From positions 153,699 to 217,698 of the forward strand of contig CACVBU010001014.1 of assembly GCA_902728285.1 (NCBI GenBank): a stretch of DNA of 64,000 nucleotides, written 5' to 3'. The notes below the pieces were generated by a model, which saw nothing but the letters and a program-made list of their open reading frames with translations, had not been told where the DNA came from and did not search any database. Position numbers and translations under genes: made by a program. This DNA is from Clytia hemisphaerica (Eukaryota > Cnidaria > Hydrozoa > Leptothecata > Clytiidae). Shown here one piece after another: positions 1-11,400 of the stretch (the stretch's first letter is position 1; each line of letters opens with the position of its first letter).

Positions 1-742
1 TGAAAAGCTTTTTGGCTTTTTTTTTATGAAATTCTATTCAGGAGGATCAACCTATGGGCTCTTCGAGATAATGTCCGTACATTGGGGGTAGAGGATATAA
101 TGTCCGGGGGGTAGTGAAAAATCTGCAAAATTTGTCTTTTGCCTTTCTCTGTTTGGGGGTAATTTCACTCTGTTTGAGGGTAATTTTAATTGTCCGAAAG
201 TCACAATATCCGGGTAAATTTCCAAAAATTGTTATATCCTCCATCCCCATATTCAATTTTTTTCTGGAAAAGCCTTATTCAAGTTACTAGAAATGTTTGA
301 CATTGCAAACTTTTTGTCCTAACAGTGCTTCAAAACCCCCCTTACCTTGGAGACTAGCTTATGGAGACATACTTCACGAAACCGAAGGATGAAACGCTCA
401 AAAAAGAAAACGTTGTTTTTAACTTCCATTCCCTCTATATAGAATAAATCCCTTCCTGGGGGAGGCATTCAAGGTGAGCGGCCGACCTTAGTTGCAGCCC
501 ACAAGGGTGCGTTTTCAGCCTTCCCAAAGTCAGATAAGAAACGAAATGAGAAAGCGAAGTTTTTTTTTGGGCAAAGCTTTAAAAATCTTACCACTTTTAG
601 CCTTAAATTGAGAAATATTTTCACGAAAATAAAACGTAAGAAAAAATGGCTAAATTTCCTCTACACTGTAAGGGTAAGATTTTCAAGGTCTATCTTTTCA
701 CCGTACATACGCACATACGGCTTTTAAATCAAGTGCTACCCT
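1..742. other. No exon seen; TRMT44 3' intron or flank
   Basis: I find no coding exon here. The TRMT44 reading runs leftward to an exon ending at 875 and its C-terminal exon(s) should lie beyond base 1, so this stretch is probably intron. Bases about 60-300 resemble sequence near 24695-24860 (shared phrase gtagtgaaaaatctg followed by aaaatttg), so it includes a dispersed repeat. The short open frames here look like chance. Confidence 0.5.
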
Positions 743-820
743 GAGCCATTCTATTGGTTAAAAGTGACGTAAACATCAAGTTTAAGCAATATAATGGCTT
801 CATTTCGTTTCAGAGCGGAA
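743..820. repeat. MITE-like hairpin copy (cattctattggttaaaagtgacgt family)
   Basis: An imperfect palindrome with arms of the type gccattctattgg and ccaatagaatagcttcattt around a gtgacgtaa core. A better-preserved copy lies at 32198-32298. No autonomous partner is visible. Confidence 0.55.
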
Positions 821-874
821 CAGAAAGATAAATTGTGAATGCCTGAAATTCAATCAAGAAAAAAAGTTCTGTAC

Positions 875-3800
875 CTTATTATAAAAATCATGAAAACAGC
901 ACGGGAGAACGAAATATCGCGTGTCAAAAGAAGATCTACAATAAGAAAATAATTATGTTAAAGTAATTATACCAATGCGCTTATTTTCTAGTGAATTCTC
1001 AGCTCTAATTCTTCATAGTTTAAAATCAACTAATGTTTTAGCCATTAAAATTATAGTATATCAAGTAACTGGGAGCTGCAGCGAAACCGAATGGAACTTT
1101 AACCCTTTAACTGCCGTTCGTATTTTTAAGGGTATTTTTAAACATATATAAACAAATATGCCGACAGCGACACGGAAATGGTGAAAGCTGTTAAAGTGAT
1201 TGTCTATCAATAATTGAGACAAACCTAGAGGCTATAACTGGAATCCACGGTGTTAGTTCGTCTGAATGATTACCAATAATCCAGTCTTCAGTGACAGTGG
1301 TAGTGTCCGGTAGTATGGTTTCCACCTGATGGTGTTTAAAAAATGGTAGAATGTTGTTAATGTGTCCCTATAAAAAACTACTTAAAATGTTCTCAAGGAG
1401 GCTGGACGTAAAACATTATTGGTTTGCCATCACCGGACCCTAGATTTTGGAGGTGCGTCGGTCGGAGAATTTTGTTATTTTGGTCATTCATGGAATTTTT
1501 CAGAGTCGTTCGGCTGACGGCAAACCAACATTTTTTTAAGTCCAGCCTAATGAAAGAACAGTTCATTTCTTCTGTTTTCAAATGAACCTATGAACTTATT
1601 GTTCCCATTCTCTCGAGGGATAATATTTTCCTTCCCTACAAAGGACAAACAGTTCTCCGCGGTAAAGTCAAATTGTTCTTTTACGTGTCAGAACACTTTT
1701 GATTCCGCAAGAAAAGCGTTAAAACCAAATCTGTTTCATTTGAATTAAACAAATGGATAGTAGAAAACATCATTTAGTGCATTCACCGTTAAAAGTCCAT
1801 GGAACTCGTTCACCATGGAGGAATTGCGTCAACCTCTGGGTAAACAAGCCGAAATCATAAAATGGCAGTGCAGTGAGACAGAAAGGCACTTTTTTCTGTG
1901 GCTTTTTCATGAAAACGCCTGTTTTTGTTAAGAAAATAAGGTGGGAGGATAAGGTGGCAGTGTTCGATCACTTGAAAGACATAAAGAATGGTCTAGAAAA
2001 TCTACTTTTCTTTACTTTTGATAGTCAAATATATTTGCAAAATTTTTTTTTGCTTGTTTTAGAGAACCAAAAGAAAAAATTTTTGGCTGAAAAATTCGTG
2101 ATTTAAAAAAAAATCACCAATGGGCTTTTGTTACTGTAAATTATATTTTTCGAACCCTGGAATCAAAGCAGACCCTTCTGAATAACTTTTACCTCTAACT
2201 TGGTATTTTCACCATACATATTCCAAATCTTCCTTCTTGCCAAGTCCACTCCTCTACCAGGATGCTAAAAAGTAATATAGGTATAACTAAGCGACCATTA
2301 CACTCCGTGACACTAAAATAGCATGGGGTCAATGGCGGGATTAAGTGGCCCGGTAGTATGGGATTATTCTCAATTTTGAGCCTTGGCTTAGGCAAAAACA
2401 GATTCCAGTTTAGAAAAATTGGTGGGACAATGTCTTTATTTGAAAATACGGTATTGCAAATCTGTTCTTCATGTTGGTTTCTCATTTGTCATTATTTTTT
2501 GTTCAATAGTAGCTTTTCCGCTGTTTTGAATTTTGATGTTCTTCTTCCAAAATGGTGTCCTTGTCAAGCGTTCCTAGTTTACTTTGCTAGTCAATAATTG
2601 TTAGAGAAGTTTACTTTGCTCGTCAATAATTGTTAGAGAATTTTTCTTTGAAATCTAAACCAAAGTGAAGCTACACCGGCATAAAATTTTAAGATACGTC
2701 ATATTAATCGCCATAAATGATTAAGTGTTCCAATCCGGTTTCAACCGAGAAACTACCTCGCTAAGATCGCAGTACTCTAGACAGTCTTTCTGTGAGTGTT
2801 AGATAAATCGTTACAATGTCTTCCACGGACCCAGCAGCTGATTGGTTGAAAGTGACGTATTGACTGATTTTACGTCACTTAGACCCAATCAGCTATTGGG
2901 TCCGTGATGTAATTTCAGAAGACATTGCAATGGTGCATATCATGAATACCCCTTCGGAAGAGAGAATGTGAACAAGTAAACCGTTCCCACATCCCAAATC
3001 AATAAATGATTGCATCTTTAACAAATCTCTTTCTTCGCGTTCTTTGCTCCATAACACCTACAAAAAAACAAAGTTATATCTTTTGCTGAGGGGAAAAAAT
3101 TTTAGCGAGAAAGATTTTTAGCGAATTTGGCAAATTGAAACCTTGATATTCATGACGTAATCTTTTATATAGAAACAACCGAAAAGCACCGGGAATTCGC
3201 CACTAGTTTTGAATTTGAAAAATTAAACGGGTGGCAAACACCCCGTTTTTTTTCGTGTGTTTCCGTATAAAAATATTACGCCATGAATATCAAAAATTAA
3301 ATATTTAACAGAACCAGTTTCCTCTGGTCCAAATGGTTTTGACAAAGTTGATTGGAACATACTATGAGATAAGATGCCAATGCTATATCTTCATACACAA
3401 ATTTTTGGGCATCTGTACTTTCAGTCCAATTCTGAAGATAAAATAATGATTAATGAAAGATTGTATTGTATTGAAGAAGATGAATGCAAAGAAATCATCA
3501 AGCCACTAACACCCAGAAAATAAGCTGTTAGTATCGCATTTTTAACCGTGGGTCAGAATTTTTTTCCTTACTACTAAAAAGATTTAACGTTCCCTGTTTT
3601 CTGAATTTACTAGAAAGATTTCAATTTGATAGACGTTTTGGGGGCCGTATACTGTATGTAAAAATAAAACCTTTAAATGTAGCCGATGGTGGGCATTGTT
3701 ATCAATAATGTTTTTGTGTGAAAAACAAAGAAATAACAGGAAAAATACAATGAAAATCTGCAAAAACAGCGATTTCCGGCATATTTGCGGCATTTTTTTC

Positions 3801-6800
3801 TCTCAAAAATCCGACTCCGCCACATAAATGTAGCCGGAAAGCTATACCTCCACGAAGTAAGGTCCGTATTTTTTCTTGAGTCTATTATACGTTTGCATGT
3901 AGGATTCAATGTTGATTTGAGAAAGTGTTTGTTGTTTTCTTAATCCGTGGTCAGACAGTGATGCAGCTTCCATCCAGGCTGTTATCTTCTTGATAAGAAC
4001 AGTGTGAAGCCACTCTTGACTGGTTACTAAACAGTGAGTTGGGACATCAGTCGTTGTAAAGTTTTGGTGCGTTAAAACATCAATCCTGAAATAGGAAAAC
4101 GTACTTTTATACGAATAACCGCAGGGGGGGGTCGGTACTAAAACTTCAGTCATCATGACTTTTAGTGACGTGGTGGTATTACAAAAAAAGCCTGAAAGCA
4201 TTTTAGTACCATGTGTACTAAAAACCAACAAATTTTAGGAAATTTAACTATTGACCGAGCATTTTAGGCAAAATGAAAAAATAAAAACTTTCTATATAAG
4301 ATTTAAACACGTCCCTGTGTCACAAATTAAGCAAAAACTTTGTCCCCGGTGGTAAAATACCCTTGAATTTCAGCCCCACTGGGAAATTGAATTTGATTTC
4401 ATCTCCACTCAAAATTGAAATTAAAAAATTGCACTCCAAAACCATAGTCCCACTGGGTTTTAACCTTGGAAAAACAATCTCCATTAGCATTTCAATAGGA
4501 ATTTTTATCTCAACTGAGGAAAAAGGCTCCTCTGCATATGGGGCTGTGAAACATGGGTGTATTTAATGTTCTGCTTTTATATACTATGGAATACAAAATG
4601 TTTTCGAAGTTGAATGCTTTGTTTTTTGTAAAGAACCATGGATAACTGGATAGAAAAGAAATAGCAAGCTGTAAATTAGAGGTGAAAAATAACCAATCAA
4701 TTTTTGCAATAACTAAAGTAGAGCAGAGCAAAAGTGTCTTGACTGTTTCTGAGTCTTTATCTAGAATAGATAGAGATAGATCAGGTTCATTGACAGCTTA
4801 AATAACCAGAGTTAGCATTTTTCCCGCATTTCCCAAGACCCGCATTCCTCGAACCGAATTCCAAAATAAGCCTTATTTAGGTGGTCACTATGCTAAAATG
4901 TCAAAAAAAAATTCAGTACATCAGGGGGGGTCGGTACTAAAATCTCAGACATCATGACATTATTTTAGTGACGTGGTGGTACTGCAAAAAAGCTCAAAAA
5001 TAATTTTAGTACCATGTGTACTAAAATACCAAAAAGGGTGGTCCCTTAAAGAAATTTTTGAAAAATCTTAGTATTTTGTTCTAAAATCAGCCAAAATGGA
5101 GCATTTTTTTAACAATTTTGATTTTTTTTTTCAGGAATTTTCGAAAAAATCTTCTGAAATCTTTCAGAATTTTTTCCAATTTTTTAAATATTTTTTAAAA
5201 ATATTTTTATGTATAGTTCAGCACAGTTTAGTAATAAAATTATATTATTTTGCAGGTTGATGCACTAAATTCGACTAGGTTTGTAACAATGACCCCATTT
5301 TGGTAAATTTAAAGCCGTAAAAGGGCAAAAAATGGGTGGTATCTATGTTAAATTGCTCAAAATAATTTTAGTACATGTGTACTAAAATAACATTTTCGAA
5401 AAATAGGTGGGGGTATGTAAAAAATTAGCGAAAATCCTTTTAGTACTCATGTATGTCTTACATTTTAGTACTGACCCCCCCCCCCCTGAGTACATGTGTA
5501 CTAAAATTCCTTTTTCAAAAATTAGGTGGGGGTATGTCAAAAATCGTCAAAAAACCTTGTAGTACTCATATATGTCTTGGATTTTAGTACCGACCCCCCC
5601 TGATATTCAGATATTTTGAAGCCTTTAACTTTTTGAATTTTAAGCCTCAAAACTTATTCTCAATATCTTGGCCATTTAAAGACTAAAAAGTTATGCTATT
5701 GTGAAGTTAATTCTTGTGAAACAAGCCGGAAGGCTGATTGGACGTACCTGATGATTAAAGTTGGAGAAAGTAGGAAAGTGCAAGATAGTCAAGTGCTGGA
5801 ACGTCAAGGGGATAATCAGTAATCGTTCCAGTTACGGAAATTTGAGTTATAGAGAGGCAGAATAGCCTAAGAATCTCCTCAAGAGACCGGAATAATCGTT
5901 CGAGTGTACGAAGATAATCGAGTTATGGAAAGTCGACTGTAGTTTGAAGGTATAATGGAAAAGATCGTGAAACAAAAAATCCAATGAAAACCTGCAAAAC
6001 GGAGATTTCCAGCATATTTCCGGCATTTTCGGCCGCAAAAAATTTTCCTCGAAAATCGGACTCGGTCATATTTTAGGCATTGCTAATTTACATCTTTGTG
6101 CAAAAATACAGAAAAAACTAATGATATAAAAATCTCGAAAAAATGTTACATAACCGTTTTTTTTTTCCTCAAAAACCAGGCTCCGTCACATTTTAGGTAT
6201 TGCCATCAGAAAAACTAATGAGTCAATCTTGAGAAAAGCTGGTAACAGACGAACGGACGAACGGACAAAGGTTAATTGTCATAATTATTGTTAGGAATCT
6301 TTGAAATGAATAGGTTATTCAAAAAGAAGAACAACACCTTTTAAAAATACATTAGTATCTGGATATAATAAAAGAGGACAAGAGAAATTTACTAATTAAA
6401 ACACTTTTCCAGGTTTTGGGATGTAATTAACGCACTATTAACGCAATGAAGTCTCAATAACTCGAACACACACAGCAAACACAAATTTGTTCGGACTTAA
6501 CTGTAATACAAAAAAAAGAGTCACCTGCGATCTGCTTCCACCATAACAAAGACATAACTTCTTGATGATAAACATGTTTCATTGGTTTCACCTATACATA
6601 AGGGTATGTACATAATGGCGGATATCGAGTGGTCTAAAATACACAGATGATGAATTCTAACAGCTAATTTTTTTGGAAGAAAATTCATACATTTGAGTCT
6701 GGTCTCCAGAGTATGAAGCAATTTGCCAAAAACACTTACTGGTGCATTTGAATTCTTGAAAGTTAGGAAATACTTTTTTTTCAGATTTTCCAAATAAACA

Positions 6801-7285
6801 CTAAACTAAGAGACTACTGACAGGTTTTGAATGAGGTTGAACTTACCTGACTTCCACAACACCATCTCATATGTGTTTTTGTACCTCTCAATGGAGCGAG
6901 GTAACAATTTCCTTACAAAGAGTGTAATAGTATTCGTTTCTGTTCGATAAATCTTATGAAAACAAAAATATTCCATCATTGGAGACAGCATATTTCGAAT
7001 GTTGTCGTCATTTTCTAAATACCATTGCTTGAAACCATCCTCTTCGATATTTGAGAGTATACCCTTTATGCATGTGACGCAGTCATCAACATTATCAGAA
7101 TCATAAATAATATCGATATTTTCAGTGATTTTTAAAGCACCAGCTAATCTTCTGTTGGCAACTTGCGGTTTTTGGTTCCAGATATCAAAGGCTTCCTCAA
7201 AGTCGAAGCCACATATTCTTTTGTGAAACTCATCGGTAGAAAAGATCTTTTCAAACATTTCTTTATTTTGTTTGTTTTCTTTCAT
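875..7285 (-). CDS. TRMT44: tRNA (uracil-2'-O-)-methyltransferase, TRMT44/Trm44 family (3' end missing)
   Basis: AdoMet-dependent enzyme that in yeast makes 2'-O-methyluridine at position 44 of tRNA-Ser. Eight exons on the minus strand join in frame: 7285-6847, 6633-6525, 4085-3848, 3431-3363, 3057-2950, 2264-2193, 1325-1225 and 935-875 (1197 nt, 399 codons). Each is bounded by GT-AG. Family signatures seen: LLPRSIERYKNTYEM near residue 130, YNRLKKKYGPYFVENWTES then KFVYEDIALASYLI (about 250-285), the SAM-binding motif DLGCGNGLLVHIL (305-317), HPGRGVDLARRKIWNMYG (322-339), DWIIGNHSDELTPWIPVIA (359-377) and FVLPCCFHDF (387-396). The C-terminal block (the family's IPSTKR region) is not seen in 1-874 and probably lies off the left edge. 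The start ATG at 7285 is the first in the open first exon, and a clean polypyrimidine-AG (AG at plus 7307-7308) lies 21 nt upstream, implying a 5' UTR splice or trans-splice site. The large 4086-6524 intron holds repeats. The family assignment is strong; the N-terminal exon is less conserved. Confidence 0.9.
2815..2947. repeat. MITE abutting a TRMT44 splice donor
   Basis: An inverted-repeat element with arms including ACGGACCCAGCAGCTGATTGG and its complement around a gtgacgta core. The full-length relative is at 43382-43527, and a truncated end is near 31215-31250 (ATTCATGATATGCACCACTG). The right end here, ATTCATGATATGC read on the minus strand, begins two bases after the TRMT44 exon 3057-2950, so bases +3 onward of that intron donor are element sequence. 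Confidence 0.7.
3690..3860. repeat. Dispersed repeat (gatttccggcatatttgcggc family)
   Basis: This stretch around 3725-3835 resembles 5960-6075 in the same orientation: both carry gaaaatctgcaaaa or gaaaacctgcaaaa, then gatttcc-gcatattt-cggcatttt, then a run ending in cggactc. The similarity explains the paired minus-strand open frames at both sites, which I therefore do not call as genes. It partly overlaps the end of a TRMT44 exon at 3848. Confidence 0.45.
4308..4560 (+). repeat. Dispersed repeat, inverted relative at 45100-45390
   Basis: Contains tttcagccccactgggaaatt and similar phrases (gtccccggtggtaaaataccc). The reverse-complement counterpart at 45290-45370 carries ttttccagtagggctgaaatt and agggtattttgccatcaggg. 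It lies in a TRMT44 intron and has no coding capacity. Confidence 0.5.
4921..5602. repeat. Terminal-inverted-repeat element with poly-G/poly-C ends
   Basis: The left end TCAGGGGGGGTCGGTACTAAAA is mirrored by the right end TTTTAGTACCGACCCCCCCTGA. Inside, the phrase tttagtac-catgtgtactaaaa recurs, and another end-like sequence (cattttagtactgacccc) sits at 5460-5485. A related fragment is at 4124-4225. It looks non-autonomous and lies in a TRMT44 intron. Confidence 0.6.
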
Positions 7286-8459
7286 TTAGTTTTTGTTTTT
7301 TAAGATCTGAAAATGAGAAGAAACAGAAAAAGATGTGAAAAATGAAGGAAAGTTAATTCATACAAAAAATTCAACATTACAGGTCATTACAGAGTACTAA
7401 ATTGCATTAGATGCCAGGTGACCAGTAAAACTTTTGAAGAGGATAGTGGGAGTTAAATAAAATATGAACGGAATGGGATCTATCCAGGTCGAACCTGATA
7501 AGGTACTCATCCCCCCTCATATGGCATGTGTTGACCAGGGCGAAGGTACAATCACTTGCCCAGTACACCCCTGTCTCAGTGTCCCGGTGGCATGATTTCA
7601 GTACATGATTTTTTTCAGTACATGGTTTCAGTACATGATTTTTTCCTACGTCACTGCAGTAATCAAATTTTTATTGCACTCATTTGTGAATTGAGATATA
7701 AATTGAATAAAGACAGCGACAATAAAAAACAGTTCTTGAATTCCCAAGCCATTTAGGATGATTACAAATGAGTGCAATAAAAATTTGATTACTGCAGTAC
7801 TGAAACCATGTACTGAAAAAAATCATGTACTGAAATCATGCCACCGGGGCACTGAGACAGGGGTGTCCCAGTTAATGACTGAGTTGGGAACAAACCCTGA
7901 CCTCCTGCTCGGAAGTCAAGGCTGATAACTTCTACACTACTGCTCAAAATGAAATTCCAAAATATGCACAATTTATTTCATAAAAAGATTTCCTGAACAA
8001 AATACAACAAAAAGTTACGATCAAGTGAATATTTCTTTCTTAGAAGTTTTTAAAGTTTTTAATACTTTATCTATTGGACTAGAAATCAAGGTTTCAACTG
8101 ACCAAGAGCACGACAAAAACAAAGACCTTTCAGATTATTTTGATGCAGGGAATACTGAAGTCAATACCAGAGAGAAATAAATGAGATAGTTTTCTAAAGT
8201 TGTAATAAAAATAAAATTATCTATGTCATAAAATTTCTTATGTCGCATACTAATAATAGTGTTTTGATTGTATTAAGGGTAGGGGATCATCATACCCTCC
8301 AACGTCCGTGTAATCTTGACAATATCGTTCACCTTTCAATGTCACATTTTTGATAATATTGGTATTACCTTTACAACCTGCATCTCGATATGACTGTGTC
8401 ATCGTTCAAAAAATATTGAATCGTATCTCTCATTCGAAAAAAACACTAAATCGTATCTC
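7286..8459. other. TRMT44-TUFM intergenic region
   Basis: The two minus-strand genes are head to tail here, with TUFM ending at 8460 and TRMT44 starting at 7285. The region should hold the TUFM 3' UTR and the TRMT44 promoter. It contains the foldback repeat at 7565-7866. I see no further coding exon; a tttatt (AATAAA on the minus strand) near 7972 is a possible TUFM polyadenylation signal. Confidence 0.5.
7565..7866. repeat. Long foldback inverted repeat
   Basis: The left arm (about 7565-7690) and right arm (about 7767-7866) are near-perfect reverse complements over roughly 100 bases, for example acacccctgtctcagtgtcc against ggcactgagacaggggtgt. The left arm has an internal duplication of cagtacatgattttt. 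The loop is about 75 bases. RNA from this region would form a long hairpin. Confidence 0.75.
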
Positions 8460-11400
8460 TCATTCGATCAACTCGGTGATAACCCCAGTACCAACGGTCT
8501 TGCTGCCTTCTCTCATGGTGAATCTTAATCCTTTCTCCAAGGGCATCGGGTGCATCAATGTCAGATTGAAATTAGCATCTTCGCCAGGCATAACAAATTC
8601 TTTTCCATCGTCCAGTGTGATTGTTGATGCGACATCTCCAGTTCTGACGTACATTTGGGGCGTGTAGTTTGAAACGAATGGTTTGTGGCGGCCGCCCTCT
8701 TCTTTTTTAAGAATATATACCTTCAAGAAATGGACATTGTAAACGTTTTTATCGATTTACACATCACATAAATGCAGCAAAGAACACAAATTCTATATTA
8801 ATATTAAACTAGCCTAAAGAATGATAAAATACCAAATATCGATATAAATCTTGTACTCTTATCAATCACATTACATTACTGCAGGTACACTATGATAGAA
8901 TTGTATTGCAATTGTTTTCTCAAGCTTGCAAGCACTCATATGCGAAAATCGGGTTAAAGAAAATAAATTCTGTTTTTTACTATGCGAGACAAAAAAGGTA
9001 AGCATACAAGAATTCAGAATGATCACAATTCCTCACCTGAGCTCTGCACTTCTTGATAGCCTTGGTGGTTCCTGGTGCACTAAGGACCATGCCACGTTTG
9101 ACCTCTTCACGTTTCACGCCACGAACAAGACATCCCAGATTATCACCAGCTTCTCCTTGGTCTAACGATTTGTGGAACATCTCCAATCCTACAAATTGAA
9201 GTGAGTGAGACCATGTTTTAACGTTACGGTCAATCAAGACTATCAAAAAATACTTCAAGGATACAGCTTACTGGTTTATAAAGTTCTGTGGTTGGTTCTA
9301 ACCAACAAATTTAGTTTCAGAGTGAAAAGGAACAGAATCGTAAAACGCATAGATATAAACATGGTTTGAGTAACGAGAATTACTTGTTTCGATTCAAATC
9401 GGGAAGGGAAACAGTTTAAAATAGACTTCGACGCTCTGGTCATATTTCAAAACTGAATGCAAAACTCAGGGATATGTACGAATTGTATTGTAGAAGAGGA
9501 ATAAAACTATTCTTTTTAGGTTTTTACCAGTTGCTATCGTCTTGATGGTATTTTTTCCTTGACCTAATAATTCAACTTCGTCTCCCTTCTTGATGACACC
9601 TCTCTCGATGCTACCTGTGATGACTGTACCACGTCCAGGGATGGAGAAACTGTCTTCTACTGGCATCAGGAACGGTTTGTCCAAATCACGTTCTGGGAGT
9701 GGAATATGTCCATCAACTGCCTGAAGTCAATAAAATTAAATCTAAATCAAAGGACAAAAAGAGAGTAAAAAGCCCATTAACAATTCAGATTTTCCTCCTT
9801 TCATTGAAAACCCCCTGTTACAGGTTTATTTAATCTCCTTTTATTGGGGAGTTTTGAAAATCATACCTCAATCAGCTCTCTGATTCGTTCCAGACCAACT
9901 TCAGGTAGTTTATCTTCCAAAGCACAGAGAGCAGATCCACAGATGATTGGTGTCTCATCTCCGTCAAATCCGTATTCTGTTAGCAGCTCACGGATTTCCA
10001 TCTCAACCTGATCAGTGAAAAATAGTGAAACTTTTATTTCGTTAAGTAGACTTTAATACTTCTTTTAATTTGAAGGCACAAGTGAAGATGACAAAAATGA
10101 GAAAGGATGTAGATTTTGAAGATTTGCATCACAAACTGTACAGAGTAATCAAAGTATAGTAGGTTGTATGCTAAGTCTACACAATATACAGCTCCAGGCT
10201 TTTGTTTTAGGCCTTACTCTTGGTCCATAGGCACCGTTATAGGCAGCCACTAGTGGCCCCCACCGGGAATTTTCTTTTTAATAGGATTGAACATAATAGA
10301 AGTTTTTAACAAAAGAAGTTTATCAATAAAAATTTAAAATAAAAGAATGTTTAAAACACAGCTGATTGGCTTAGGTTTGAAAACTCATTTGTTGCACTAA
10401 AACTTCAGTGCAAATGCGATGTATCTGGAAAAATGATATTTAAAACTAGAGCAATGAGCATCACGAAGACTAGAGTAAGAGTTTTACGCTCAAAACAAAG
10501 GAAGATATGACGTAGCCTAGTTGTATGCTAAGTGAAACGTTCAGACTTACTAATTCCATGAGTTCAGCATCATCAACCATGTCAGCTTTATTGATGAAGA
10601 CACAGAGATGTTTTACACCAACCTACCAAGCAAACAAAAAAGTGTTACAGTTAAACGAGAAAGAACGAAAGTGTACAATAGTATGGATCTCTCTCACCTT
10701 TGAAATCACATTCACAAAACAAAGCATTTGGAGCCAAATATGTTAACAATTTTCAGGGCTTTAATTCTAGACAGTTGTTCTGCATGTTGCATTAATCTAG
10801 GTTTTATTAAAAGAGTTTGCCAGATTGGAGCACATATATTATTAGAAAAAAACTAAAGAATACGAGACCTGGTTAGCTAGTAGCAAATGTTCTCTTGTTT
10901 GAGGCATTTGACCATCTGTAGCAGCAACAACTAAAATAGCACCATCCATTTGAGCTGCACCAGTAATCATGTTCTATAGGGAGAAGATTTAGGAAAAATT
11001 ACTTTGATTATATTGATTCAGCTTATGATTTTATTTCCGTTTTTAGAAAAAATTCCTTCAGTTCTGAGACAACAGACTTCATAATAGGAAATCATCATTA
11101 TCTGTTGAATATGATTTATCTTTAAGAATGAAAATGGATAAAACGCACAATGACTGGTCACGTTTCCAAGAAACCACATTCGACTAAAACATGTATTGCA
11201 TCTTTATGAGTTGTGCTAAAATATCACCCCTTTTGGTGTACACATCTCCTCTTCATGAAAGCAAATAGCAGTCGCAATATGTGACTTTTGCACAAACAAG
11301 GTTGAAACCAAACGAAGCTTGTGAAATTGTATCAAAACTTCATATAATTACCTTGATATAATCTGCGTGACCAGGACAATCAATATGACCGTAATGTCTG

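Noticed and set aside
2195..2485. 96-residue minus-strand ORF as a gene
   Set aside because: Only the part at 2193-2264, in a different frame, is coding (a TRMT44 exon); the rest is intron.
3842..4231. 129-residue minus-strand ORF as a full gene
   Set aside because: Only 3848-4085 is a TRMT44 exon; the upstream half reads through the intron acceptor and a repeat.
5847..6038. Minus-strand ORF resembling the one at 3584-3793
   Set aside because: The resemblance comes from a dispersed repeat, not a gene family.
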